Shown in pieces: positions 1 through 7,891 of a stretch of 64,000 nt of DNA. This DNA comes from Aminipila sp032051575. GTDB taxonomy: Bacteria > Bacillota > Clostridia > Peptostreptococcales > Anaerovoracaceae. Both the position numbers and the translations under genes were made by a program. Numbering within the stretch: the first letter of the stretch is position 1; every line of letters begins with the position of its first letter. The DNA is taken from assembly GCF_032051575.1 (NCBI RefSeq), contig NZ_DAMBYD010000008.1, forward strand, positions 1 through 64,000, read 5' to 3'. Under the pieces are notes generated by a model. It ran no database searches, was not told where the DNA came from, and saw only the letters and a list, made by a program, of their open reading frames with translations.

Positions 1-45
1 AGCACAAAGTGCTGAACGTTGCCTGGGAAAGTAGGACGTCGCCGG
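1..45 (+). rRNA. rrf: 5S ribosomal RNA, 3' end only
   Basis: The first bases carry the conserved 3' end of bacterial 5S rRNA (GTGCTGAACGTTGCCTGGGA, then GTAGGACGTCGCCGG), followed at once by a strong terminator. The rest of the gene, and presumably a 16S-23S operon, lies upstream of the window. The exact 3' end is uncertain by a few bases. Confidence 0.9.
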
Positions 46-49
46 TTTT

Positions 50-83
50 AAAAAACAGAGAGTGAAAACACTCTCTGTTTTTT
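50..83 (+). terminator. rho-independent terminator of the rRNA operon
   Basis: A perfect inverted repeat, ACAGAGAGTG / CACTCTCTGT with an AAAA loop, is flanked by A6 and T6 runs. It ends the rRNA transcript. Confidence 0.9.
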
Positions 84-171
84 AGTATGTAAGAAATATT
101 GATTACAATATTGTGGAATAGTAAAAAAGAAAATTAAATACTGGTGAATGACCAAATACCATACTGTTAAT

Positions 172-214
172 ATGTGCAAATTAAAATTTCATTTTTATTA
201 TTTGCACATTTTTA
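172..214 (+). terminator. second hairpin with T-run between 5S rRNA and the chemoreceptor
   Basis: ATGTGCAAAT (172-181) and ATTTGCACAT (200-209) form a perfect 10-bp inverted repeat followed by TTTTTAAT. It could be a backup terminator for the rRNA operon. Apart from this hairpin and the first terminator, the AT-rich stretch 84-438 shows no gene; no clear promoter for the downstream chemoreceptor was recognised. Confidence 0.5.
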
Positions 215-438
215 ATATAATTTTTTATAATCGTTATTTATTAATAATAAGAGGGTAGTGGGAAATAAAATAATAAACTAAAAAAGCTAAGAAAGTGTAT
301 TTTAATCTTGTTAAAAAATTAGTAAAAATTGGAATAGTAAATAATTAGTAAAAAACTTTTTTATTATTTCTTCAAGTGATATAGTAGAGGCTTAGAGCAG
401 TTGTAGAAATTTATGTACTAATTCGGAGGAAATATGAG

Positions 439-2130
439 ATGAAAGATATGTTTAAGAATATGAAAGTAGGTTCTAAATTAAGATTTATTATTGGCTTGAT
501 GTTAGTAATGATGGTGGTAGCTTTAACGATAAGTATCGGTTATTTAGTACAATTACAAAATTCTATTAAGTATGTTGATGAGGAGATGGTTCCTTTAATA
601 ACGGAATCGGATAATATTCGAAGAAATGTAGTTATTATTGAAAAAAATTTGTATCAGATGACATTGGTAGATGATAAAACTTTAATAGAAAATTTAAAGC
701 AAGATAATGATAAAAGACAATCAGCAATTTTAACTTCACTTGATGTTTTAGAGAAAAATATAGCTAAAGAGAATTTACAGGGCTTTACTGATGGAATGAA
801 AAGATTAGAGATATTTCAGGGAAAAATAGAAGGGGGTGATATAGGGGATAACTGGGAAACTGCACAGAATACATTGGTAACTCAATATACTCCCTTATGT
901 AAAGAAACTCGAGACAATTTAGAGGACCAAGTGAATCTGGTTATAGAAGATGCGCATAAGCGTGTAGCTGATGACCGTAAAAATTCAAAATTAGCCATAT
1001 ATGCAGTGCTAGGCTTAATCTTTCTAGTAATAGTGTTTAGTTTTGCTGCAACTAAAAAATTAATTAAAAGCATTCTAAATCCATTATTTGAAATTGAAAA
1101 AGCAGCAAAAGATATGTCTAATGGAAAATTAGGAACGGTAATTGAATATCAGTCACAAGATGAATTGGGACAACTAGCGGATAGTTTGCGTATTTCCATG
1201 CAGACGTTGTCTTCTTATGTGGATGATATAGACAAGATAATGGATAAACTATCTGGTGGAGATTTCGATGTTCATATATCTCAAGCTTTTATCGGGGATT
1301 TTGAACACATCGAGAAATCTATCATGAGTTTTGTTGGTCGGATGTCTGATACTATTATGCAAATTAATGAATCAGCAGTTCAAGTTTCATGTGGCTCTGA
1401 ACAGGTATCTAATGGAGCGCAGGCTTTATCTCAAGGGACTACAGAGCAAGCAAGTGCAGTAGAAGAATTGTCAGCAACAATTATGGAAATTTCAGAACAG
1501 ATAAAAGAGAATACACACCATGCGGTATCTGCAAATGATAAGGCAGATGTAATGGGATCACAAACTAAACAGAGTAATGAAAAAATGAGCGACATGCTAG
1601 ATGCTATGAATCAAATAAATAAAAAATCTTCTGAAATCAGCAAAATTATTAAAACTATTGATGACATAGCGTTTCAGACAAATATTTTAGCACTTAATGC
1701 AGCTGTTGAGGCAGCTCGTGCGGGAGCAGCGGGAAAAGGCTTTGCAGTCGTGGCTGATGAGGTACGCAACCTGGCAAGCAAAAGTGCCGAAGCTGCCCAA
1801 AATACTACAACTTTAATTGAGGATTCCATTCATTCGGTAGAATTAGGCAGTGCACTTGCTGGTGAAACAGCTAATTCACTAGCATCCGTTGTGGAGGGAA
1901 CTGTAGAAATTACATCAGCTATCAATGAAATAGCGAAAGCATCTGAAGATCAGTCCTTAAAAATACAACAGATTTTAATAGGAATTGAGCAAATCTCAGG
2001 AGTTGTTCAAGCAAATGCAGCAACTACTGAAGAAAGTGCTGCAACATCTGAGGAGTTATCTGGGCAGGCACAAATCCTAAAGGATTTAATTTCTAGTTTC
2101 CATATAGGCCATAGAACAAACGAAAATTAA
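439..2130 (+). CDS. methyl-accepting chemotaxis protein (transmembrane chemoreceptor)
   Basis: A membrane chemoreceptor that senses an extracellular ligand and controls the CheA kinase. Residues ~13-33 form TM1, ~35-185 an all-helical extracellular part (four-helix-bundle type), ~187-206 TM2, then a HAMP domain (~207-260) and a long cytoplasmic signalling coiled coil. The conserved hairpin tip (AFQTNILALNAAVEAARAG) lies near residues 410-430. GGAGGA at 425-430 sets the start. It stands alone and is followed by its own terminator. The ligand cannot be predicted, and no chemotaxis kinase gene is in the window. Confidence 0.93.
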   Translation: MKDMFKNMKVGSKLRFIIGLMLVMMVVALTISIGYLVQLQNSIKYVDEEMVPLITESDNIRRNVVIIEKNLYQMTLVDDKTLIENLKQDNDKRQSAILTSLDVLEKNIAKENLQGFTDGMKRLEIFQGKIEGGDIGDNWETAQNTLVTQYTPLCKETRDNLEDQVNLVIEDAHKRVADDRKNSKLAIYAVLGLIFLVIVFSFAATKKLIKSILNPLFEIEKAAKDMSNGKLGTVIEYQSQDELGQLADSLRISMQTLSSYVDDIDKIMDKLSGGDFDVHISQAFIGDFEHIEKSIMSFVGRMSDTIMQINESAVQVSCGSEQVSNGAQALSQGTTEQASAVEELSATIMEISEQIKENTHHAVSANDKADVMGSQTKQSNEKMSDMLDAMNQINKKSSEISKIIKTIDDIAFQTNILALNAAVEAARAGAAGKGFAVVADEVRNLASKSAEAAQNTTTLIEDSIHSVELGSALAGETANSLASVVEGTVEITSAINEIAKASEDQSLKIQQILIGIEQISGVVQANAATTEESAATSEELSGQAQILKDLISSFHIGHRTNEN

Positions 2131-2171
2131 AGCAAACAAAAAATAGTAAGTTAAACCGATTAGAATTTAAA

Positions 2172-2205
2172 AATAGCATCCTTCAAAAGCAGGGTGCTAT
2201 TTTTA
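2172..2205 (+). terminator. terminator after the chemoreceptor gene
   Basis: AATAGCA-CC / GG-TGCTATT stem followed by TTTTTATT, 40 nt past the stop codon. It may also serve the convergent apbE gene. Confidence 0.75.
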
Positions 2206-2220
2206 TTATGACTAATAGAG

Positions 2221-3279
2221 TTATTTCGCAGGGATAAAATCCATACCAGAGGTTATTGAGATATTACCGTTTTTATCAATAAAGGCAGCTTCAATTCCAT
2301 CTATACTTTCAATGAGAGCAGTACCTTTTTTTACACCTAACATAAGGCAGGTAGTACTTAATGCATCGCAATCCACTGACTTGCCAAAATCTGCAACAAG
2401 AGTAACTGCCTCTACGTCTGTTTCTGCAGGATACCCTGTTTTTACATCAAGTATATGATGATACAAAACACCATTTTCTTTAAACATTCTTTCGTAAATA
2501 CCGGAGGTTACAACAGTTTTATTCTTTACCTGAACAGAACCTACAATTTGCCTTCTGCCGGAGAAAGGCTTTTCAACACCTATATTCCATGCTGAACCAT
2601 CTTTCTTCGTTCCTATAGCAACAATATTGCCTCCTAGATTGACAATAGCACTTTTGACACCTTTATCTACTAAATAATCACTTACACGGTCTGCAATATA
2701 ACCTTTAGCAATGCCGCCTAAATCAAGTTCTGCATTTGGATCTTCAATCCATACCTTTCCACCAATCTCCTGATTTTGATTTGCACCGCTTACGGATTCT
2801 TGCTCTAAATGTATTTTGGTATAGTCAATTGTCTTAGTGGCTTCTAGTATTTCTTGTTCAGACGGAACCTTTGGATTGTCGCTATTAAAATTCCAAAGAT
2901 TGGAGAGCCTGCCAACCGTTATATCAAATCGGCCTTCTGATAATTGTCCGTAATAGATTCCTTTTTGCACTAAGTCCGCAGTAGATCCAGAGACTAGAAC
3001 AGGCTTGCCATTACTATGATTGACTTTATATACATCGCTTCCCTCTATTGTTTTGCTTAATTTGCTTTCGTAGGCTTTACATAGAGAGAATGTTTCATCA
3101 ATCAGTTTCTGCGCATCAGTTTGTTTTATGTCGTCGTAAATGGTTATTGTACAGGTTGTGTTCAGCAGATTATACACGGTATCAGATACAGGCTCCTTTT
3201 CCTTTGCGGCACAGGAGGTTTGTGTTATAATAATTGCAGTACAAAGCAGTAAAGCTGTTAGTATTTTTGATATTTTCAT
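2221..3279 (-). CDS. apbE: FAD:protein FMN transferase (ApbE/FmnB-like lipoprotein)
   Basis: An ApbE-family enzyme that covalently attaches FMN from FAD to Thr/Ser of exported proteins. It has a lipoprotein signal peptide with lipobox TQTSC (Cys23), so it should sit on the outer face of the membrane. The family's flavin-binding motif is visible as LDLGGIAKGYIAD (~residues 187-199), and a C-terminal segment with DVKTGYP and LSTTCLMLG is typical. At 352 aa it has normal length. It is divergent from eetA-eetB homologues across an 81-bp gap. ApbE/FmnB next to EetA/EetB is the pattern of flavin-based extracellular electron transfer loci. The flavinylated target is not in the window. Confidence 0.93.
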   Translation of the reverse strand: MKISKILTALLLCTAIIITQTSCAAKEKEPVSDTVYNLLNTTCTITIYDDIKQTDAQKLIDETFSLCKAYESKLSKTIEGSDVYKVNHSNGKPVLVSGSTADLVQKGIYYGQLSEGRFDITVGRLSNLWNFNSDNPKVPSEQEILEATKTIDYTKIHLEQESVSGANQNQEIGGKVWIEDPNAELDLGGIAKGYIADRVSDYLVDKGVKSAIVNLGGNIVAIGTKKDGSAWNIGVEKPFSGRRQIVGSVQVKNKTVVTSGIYERMFKENGVLYHHILDVKTGYPAETDVEAVTLVADFGKSVDCDALSTTCLMLGVKKGTALIESIDGIEAAFIDKNGNISITSGMDFIPAK

Positions 3280-3360
3280 AGTTAGTTCGCTCCAATTCTT
3301 GCAGGTATATGCGTTAGCGCAGTAAGCATCTGCAAATATTATAAAGATAAGGAATACCTA

Positions 3361-3726
3361 ATGATAAAAAAAGCTGACATTATTTTAGCCATAATATTAA
3401 TAATTTTTGGTGGAGTTGTCTCCCATATGGCCGCATTTGGAAATACCCAGGGAGATATTGCTCTGATAACTGTAGATGGTAAAGAATTTGGAAGATATTC
3501 TTTAGATGAAAACAGAACTATTATAGTAAAACAAAATGACCATATTAATAAGATTACCATAAAAGACGGTACTGTTTCAATGAATTTTTCAGATTGCTCT
3601 AATCAAATCTGTGTGCATACTGGCGCAATATCAAGAACTTCGCAAAGTATAGTATGCCTTCCCAACAAAATTATGGTGCAAATCATAGGAAAGGGGGAAG
3701 TTGAATATGACGCAATTTCAAACTAG
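3361..3726 (+). CDS. eetA: NusG domain II-containing membrane protein (EetA-like)
   Basis: A 121-aa protein with one N-terminal membrane segment (~residues 6-24) and an extracellular NusG-domain-II fold. The family's diagnostic C-terminal pattern is present: SDCSNQICVHTGAIS and then IVCLPNK, with two Cys in the first part and one in the second. In Listeria the corresponding protein EetA belongs to the flavin-based extracellular electron transfer locus, where it helps deliver electrons to surface flavins. It overlaps the eetB-like gene by 20 nt and faces away from apbE. The annotation as EetA rests on domain and neighbourhood. Confidence 0.82.
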   Translation: MIKKADIILAIILIIFGGVVSHMAAFGNTQGDIALITVDGKEFGRYSLDENRTIIVKQNDHINKITIKDGTVSMNFSDCSNQICVHTGAISRTSQSIVCLPNKIMVQIIGKGEVEYDAISN

Positions 3727-4222
3727 CAGAGATAAAACAAAACGTCTTGCCATTAGTGCCGTATTGGCATCACTGGGACTAATTTTCTCTTATATAGAAG
3801 CCATTATACCTTTTTCTGTGGGAATACCTGGTGTGAAGCTGGGAATAGCTAACTTAGTAGTAATTATAGCACTTTATTTTTTTGGAGTTTCCTATGCCTT
3901 TTCTATAAACGTAATACGGATACTTGTAGCAGGGTTACTTTTTAATGGGGCTTTTGGTGCGTTGTACTCGCTGGCAGGGGCATGTGTGAGCTTAATGGTT
4001 ATGATTGTTTTGAAGAAAACAAAATGGTTTAGTGTAGTAGGGGTAAGTATGGCAGGAGGTGTCGCTCATAATATAGGACAGCTTTTAATGGCCGCTGCAA
4101 TTATATCCAATATCAAGATTTTGTTATATTTTCCGGTGTTGTTATTTTCCGGAATGATTACTGGGATAATCATTGGGATACTAGCTCATATCATCTTAAA
4201 AAAGTTAACGATACACTTGTAA
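3707..4222 (+). CDS. eetB: Gx transporter family / heptaprenyl diphosphate synthase component I-like membrane protein (EetB-like)
   Basis: A small polytopic membrane protein with about five hydrophobic segments and the family start signature (RLAISAVLASLGLIFSYIEA, then PGVKLGIANLVVII). ATG 3707 is preferred over TTG 3701 because AAGGGGGAAG at 3691-3700 is then well spaced. Many databases call this family heptaprenyl diphosphate synthase component I. In Listeria the homologue EetB works with EetA in extracellular electron transfer. It overlaps eetA, so the two are co-translated. No prenyl synthase subunit is adjacent, which favours the electron-transfer reading. Confidence 0.82.
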   Translation: MTQFQTSRDKTKRLAISAVLASLGLIFSYIEAIIPFSVGIPGVKLGIANLVVIIALYFFGVSYAFSINVIRILVAGLLFNGAFGALYSLAGACVSLMVMIVLKKTKWFSVVGVSMAGGVAHNIGQLLMAAAIISNIKILLYFPVLLFSGMITGIIIGILAHIILKKLTIHL

Positions 4223-4246
4223 TAATTTAAGTAACAAGTAAACTAT

Positions 4247-4279
4247 AAAAGGCTCCATCCGCCAAAGATGGAGCCTTTT
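4247..4279. terminator. bidirectional terminator between eetB and the ABC exporter operon
   Basis: AAAAGGCTCCATC / GATGGAGCCTTTT is a perfect 13-bp inverted repeat with A and T runs at its edges, between convergent genes. Confidence 0.9.
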
Positions 4280-4296
4280 AGGTTTAAATAATAGGT

Positions 4297-4959
4297 TTAA
4301 AATTCCTTTTTTCTATATATGGACATTGATAAACCCATGGAAAGTAAAAATATAAAAGCACTAACTGCTAAGATTACTAAAAATGATAAGTTACTGCTGA
4401 AGAAAGCATCAATTTTATCACCTAGTGAAAACCCATTATCATCAATGGTCATAGAAGCATTTCCATTTCCAACACTCATAACAGTAAATCCACCAAGAAA
4501 ACCTATAATCATAACAATACCAATCATTATGAAACGGCCTTTCTCCACTCCAAATTTGAATATAGGCGGCAGAGAAATAGAAATCATCAGGGAACCAATT
4601 AGCATAGTCACAGCGACAGAAAATAAGCTTTCTACAAAAGGCATATTACCTATTAGTGCATTTACCAGTAATGAAAATATACCGCCAACAACCATTAAAA
4701 TAAGTGCCATAACGTATTTACCTATAACTAATGTGTTTCTGGAGATAGGCATGGTCAGTGCATATTTTGCAAAACCTGCTCGATCATCAAAGGACAATGC
4801 AGTTATTGGAAGCATTGCACAGAAAATCATAATAACGCCTGTTAGAAAACTACTATTTTCAGTCATGATTGAGATGACAAAATATACACTAAAAAACAAA
4901 AGCATTGGAAGTATTTGTTTTTTTAAACTCAAAAAATCTTTTAATATTAAACCCCTCAT
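4297..4959 (-). CDS. ABC-2 type transporter permease
   Basis: A 220-aa membrane protein with about six hydrophobic segments, matching ABC-2 permeases of the short type paired with YtrA-regulated ATPases. I chose the start at 4959 (MRGLILKDF) over an upstream ATG because AGGGGGAAAT lies just before it and it begins right after the ATPase stop codon. It forms a tight operon with the ATPase and GntR genes. The substrate is unknown; such systems often respond to cell-wall-active peptides or antibiotics (inference). Confidence 0.85.
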   Translation of the reverse strand: MRGLILKDFLSLKKQILPMLLFFSVYFVISIMTENSSFLTGVIMIFCAMLPITALSFDDRAGFAKYALTMPISRNTLVIGKYVMALILMVVGGIFSLLVNALIGNMPFVESLFSVAVTMLIGSLMISISLPPIFKFGVEKGRFIMIGIVMIIGFLGGFTVMSVGNGNASMTIDDNGFSLGDKIDAFFSSNLSFLVILAVSAFIFLLSMGLSMSIYRKKEF

Positions 4960-4960
4960 T

Positions 4961-5833
4961 TTATTTCCCCCTAACACTATAAAGTAAAATTTCTTCAAGG
5001 TTTGCAGGATCGATTATAAAATTACCTTGAATTTTTTGTCTTTTCACAAGGGCACTTACACCAAAACTATTACGCTTATATCCATAAATAGCCTCAGGGT
5101 TTATTTGAGAAAGCTCTTCCTGAGTGCACTTTAATATTCCAAAGTCAGATAAGATGTCATCTTTAACATCACTTAAAAGAATGCTGCCATTGTTAATAAA
5201 GGTAATATAATCGCACACTTTTTCCAAATCACTGGTGATGTGTGAAGAAATAAGTATCGAGTTTTCTTCGTCTTGAATGAAGTCCATAAAAACATCTAAG
5301 ATTTCATCACGGACTACAGGGTCAAGACCAGACGTAGGCTCATCAAGAATTAGGAGTTTTGCATGATGAGACAAAGCCACCGCGATAGAAAGCTTCATCT
5401 TCATTCCTTTAGAATACTCTTTTACCGACTTTTTTTCAGGAAGATTAAAGTACTCTACATAATGATTAAAGGTAGATGTATCCCAGCTGCTGTATATATC
5501 TTTCATTATTTTACCAATTTGTAGTAAGTTTAGATTCTCTGGGAAACAGCAATCATCTAGAACTACACCAATCTCTTCTTTTACTGAATTAGGGAGTTTT
5601 TGGCTATTGTAGCCTAAAACTGCTATTTCACTAGGCTTCACATTTCTGCCAGGATCAGTACACTTGTCGGAATTTTGAAGACCTAAAATTAATTTGATTA
5701 AAGTAGTTTTTCCTGCGCCATTTTCTCCAATTAGGCCCATAATGCTTCCCTTTGGAAGTTTGAGGCTAATGTTATCTAATGTAAAATCTTTATATCTTTT
5801 AGTAATATTTGTAACATTTATTGCATATTCCAT
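4961..5833 (-). CDS. ABC transporter ATP-binding protein
   Basis: A 290-aa nucleotide-binding subunit. Walker A is GENGAGKTT (~residues 37-45), the signature region reads YSKGMKMKLSIA and Walker B is LLILDEPTSGLDP. The segment after residue ~220 is the extra C-terminal part usual in drug/peptide exporter ATPases. The signature motif is YSKGM rather than LSGGQ, as is common in this subgroup. It lies between the GntR regulator and the permease and energises export or sensing through that permease. Confidence 0.93.
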   Translation of the reverse strand: MEYAINVTNITKRYKDFTLDNISLKLPKGSIMGLIGENGAGKTTLIKLILGLQNSDKCTDPGRNVKPSEIAVLGYNSQKLPNSVKEEIGVVLDDCCFPENLNLLQIGKIMKDIYSSWDTSTFNHYVEYFNLPEKKSVKEYSKGMKMKLSIAVALSHHAKLLILDEPTSGLDPVVRDEILDVFMDFIQDEENSILISSHITSDLEKVCDYITFINNGSILLSDVKDDILSDFGILKCTQEELSQINPEAIYGYKRNSFGVSALVKRQKIQGNFIIDPANLEEILLYSVRGK

Positions 5834-5838
5834 ATATT

Positions 5839-6213
5839 TTATTCCCCCTTTTGAAGACTTTCCAGCATGGTTATAATGTCAGACAGTTGGATTCCTGACA
5901 CATATGCAAGATCAAGAATTTCTTGAAGTTTTATCTTTATTTCATGTAGGTGCTGCTCTTTAAGCTGCTGTTCATTTTGTGCTTTTACAAAGCTGCCTTT
6001 TCCCGTATAGGATTCAATGAGACCTTCCTTTTCTAGTTCTTCATAGGCGCGCTTTGTTGTTATGACGCTTATTTTTAGCTCTTTAGCCAGAAGCCGCATA
6101 GATGGTAATGCATCACCAGCAGCAAGCTCTTTTGTTAAAATTTGATTTTTTATCTGGGTGACAATTTGTTCATAGATTGCCTGGCCACTCGAATTACTTA
6201 TCACTATGTTCAT
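5839..6213 (-). CDS. GntR-family transcriptional regulator, YtrA subfamily
   Basis: A short (124 aa) GntR regulator: an N-terminal winged helix (~residues 8-75, with LPSMRLLAKELKISVITTKRAYEELEKEG) and a small helical C-terminal part in place of a large ligand domain, as in YtrA. It is the first gene of the exporter operon, and its own promoter carries a perfect palindrome, so it is very likely an autorepressor of all three genes. The inducer is unknown. Confidence 0.92.
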   Translation of the reverse strand: MNIVISNSSGQAIYEQIVTQIKNQILTKELAAGDALPSMRLLAKELKISVITTKRAYEELEKEGLIESYTGKGSFVKAQNEQQLKEQHLHEIKIKLQEILDLAYVSGIQLSDIITMLESLQKGE

Positions 6214-6252
6214 AAGATACCCCGTAGTTTAATCATATATGATTGATTTACA

Positions 6253-6295
6253 ATATTGTATATACACATTATATACAATATCGCACGAGTGTCAA
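6253..6295 (-). promoter_or_regulatory. promoter with overlapping palindromic operator for the GntR-ABC operon
   Basis: On the minus strand a TTGACA -35 (6290-6295) and a TATAAT -10 (6268-6273) are 16 bp apart. The -10 lies inside a perfect 12-bp inverted repeat, ATATTGTATATA (6253-6264) / TATATACAATAT (6270-6281), with a 5-bp spacer. The overlap predicts repression by the GntR protein encoded just downstream. Confidence 0.85.
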
Positions 6296-6422
6296 TAGAA
6301 AATTATATAAAAAGTAAATAATAAATCCCTGTGAGGCTATCTGCAATTTAACTAATGATTGATTGAACTAATCTTTTCATTTAGGATGTTGTACAAAACG
6401 ACAAAAAACTTAATAAAAGTTA

Positions 6423-6451
6423 TTGACAAGAAACAAAAATGATGATAATAT
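6423..6451 (+). promoter_or_regulatory. sigma-A-type promoter of the T-box leader
   Basis: TTGACA (6423-6428), a 17-bp spacer and TAATAT (6446-6451). Transcription would start near 6458, just ahead of the T-box stem I. Confidence 0.85.
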
Positions 6452-6464
6452 CACATTATAAATT

Positions 6465-6770
6465 AAAAAAGTAAACCGTAGACGAGGGAGTAAAGCTGTT
6501 AAACGATTTCAAAGCGATTCTGGGGTGGTGAAAGCCAGATAAATGACAGTCACAGCAAATGGGCCTCTGAGGGCAACGTGAAAAGTATTCTGTTATAAAT
6601 TTTTGACGAAACTTAGTAGCGAAGACGTGAAGCCGGCGTTATGGGCTGAGAGTGTGATGGCACTCGTAGAGAGGATGTGTTTACAAAACGCATCAAACAA
6701 GGTGGTACCGCAAGTTAACGCTTGTCCTTGTATATTTGATATACAAGGATGGGTGTTTTTTTTTTACCCA
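6465..6770 (+). promoter_or_regulatory. T-box riboswitch (tryptophan specifier) with intrinsic terminator
   Basis: A tRNA-sensing leader. Stem I starts near GACGAGGG with the AGTA motif at 6489-6492. The opposite strand carries the specifier loop AAATGG, then GCCTCTGAGGG. The codon in specifier position is TGG (6560-6562), tryptophan. The T-box sequence AAGGTGGTACCGCAAG lies at 6699-6714, and the terminator (CCTTGTATA / TATACAAGG, then a run of nine or more T) at about 6721-6768. Uncharged tRNA-Trp should stabilise the antiterminator and switch on the transporter genes. The T-box bulge reads TGGT, although bacterial tRNA-Trp usually has G73. A 69-codon reading frame at 6603-6812 inside the leader is not a gene. 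Confidence 0.93.
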
Positions 6771-6831
6771 CTGAACTTCATCACACAAATTAATACTAAT
6801 TGTAAAGTCTAAAGACAGAAAGGTGAAGAAA

Positions 6832-7845
6832 ATGAAAAAGAGAGCATTAACAGTATTATTAGTTATAGTATTGACAGTAGCAGCCGTGTTTACGGGCTGC
6901 GGTGATAAGAGTACCTCAGGAGAAGGAGATCAGGCCAAAAAGGATTTGCCGACTATAGGAATTGTTCAGATTGTAGAGCATCCGTCACTAGATACGATTC
7001 GTGAGAACATTACTGCACAGCTTGAAGAAGAAGGGTTTGTAGACGGAAAAACGGTTACAATAGACTATAAGAATGCACAGGGAGACACAAATAATTTAAA
7101 AACTATTTGTCAGTCGTTTACAGCTAACAACGTGGATTTAATTATTGCTATAGCCACACCATCTGCACAGGCAGCATTAGGAGAAACAACAGATATTCCA
7201 ATTGTTTTTTCAGCTGTAACAGATCCTATAGCAGCTGAACTTGTTGACAGTCTGGAAAAGCCAGGTGGAAATATCACAGGTACTTCTGATGCGGTTTCAG
7301 CAACAAAAATTTTAGATTTAGCACTTCAGATAACACCAGATATTAAAAAGATTGGTGCAATTTATAGTACTGGTGAAATAAACTCTGTTTCTGTTATCAA
7401 AGAACTTAAGGAATATGCAAAAACAAAAGGAATTGAGGTTGTTGAAGCAACTATTATGAACAGTAGCGAAATTCAGCAGGCAGCCCAGTCCTTAGTTGGT
7501 AAAGTTGATGCAGTATTCTCTCCGATAGACAATACCGTGGCTTCATCAATGCCGACTATTGTAGATGTATTAAATAAAGCGAAACTGCCTTACTATGTAG
7601 CAGCTGATTCAATGGTAGCAGATGGAGGGTTAGCAACAGATGGTGTAAACTATGAGGCATTGGGAAAGGCAACAGGTACTATGGCCGCAGATGTACTAAA
7701 GGGTGCAGACACAGCGACTATGCCAGTACAGATTATGTCAGATACGCAAGTTTATATAAATAAGAAAACAGCAAAAGAAATTGGTATTAAAATCCCTACT
7801 AATATAGTAAAAAAAGCTACAGACCTGTCAGAAAAGCAAAAGTAG
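6832..7845 (+). CDS. trpX: ABC transporter substrate-binding lipoprotein, tryptophan-type (TrpX-like)
   Basis: A solute-binding protein of the ABC_sub_bind (PF04392-type) family, 337 aa. The signal peptide has lipobox VFTGC (Cys23), so it is a membrane-tethered lipoprotein. Motifs such as GIVQIVEHPSLD near the mature N-terminus and DIPIVFSAVTDP in the middle are typical. ATG 6832 is preferred over GTG 6823, which overlaps the AAAGGTG ribosome-binding site. It is first in a three-gene importer operon under a Trp T-box, matching the trpXYZ arrangement of other Firmicutes. The substrate call rests mainly on the specifier codon. Confidence 0.88.
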   Translation: MKKRALTVLLVIVLTVAAVFTGCGDKSTSGEGDQAKKDLPTIGIVQIVEHPSLDTIRENITAQLEEEGFVDGKTVTIDYKNAQGDTNNLKTICQSFTANNVDLIIAIATPSAQAALGETTDIPIVFSAVTDPIAAELVDSLEKPGGNITGTSDAVSATKILDLALQITPDIKKIGAIYSTGEINSVSVIKELKEYAKTKGIEVVEATIMNSSEIQQAAQSLVGKVDAVFSPIDNTVASSMPTIVDVLNKAKLPYYVAADSMVADGGLATDGVNYEALGKATGTMAADVLKGADTATMPVQIMSDTQVYINKKTAKEIGIKIPTNIVKKATDLSEKQK

Positions 7846-7891
7846 ACATTTATAGGGCGGGACTTTTAATCAGGTATATTTGGAGGACATT

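Noticed and set aside
349..382. Motility-sigma (sigma-28 type) promoter for the chemoreceptor: TAAA then GATAT
   Set aside because: The spacing is about 25 bp, not the required ~15 bp.
3707..4222. Naming the Gx transporter gene as a true heptaprenyl diphosphate synthase subunit
   Set aside because: It is a polytopic membrane protein without prenyltransferase motifs. The label is historical, and the ApbE/EetA neighbours support an electron-transfer role.
4319..4987. 222-codon plus-strand frame opposite the ABC permease
   Set aside because: It is the antisense shadow of a well-supported membrane protein gene with a proper ribosome-binding site, and its composition is unnatural (Ile/Pro/Thr-rich).
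6603..6812. 69-codon open frame within the T-box leader
   Set aside because: It lies across the T-box and terminator, whose RNA features are much stronger. No ribosome-binding site.
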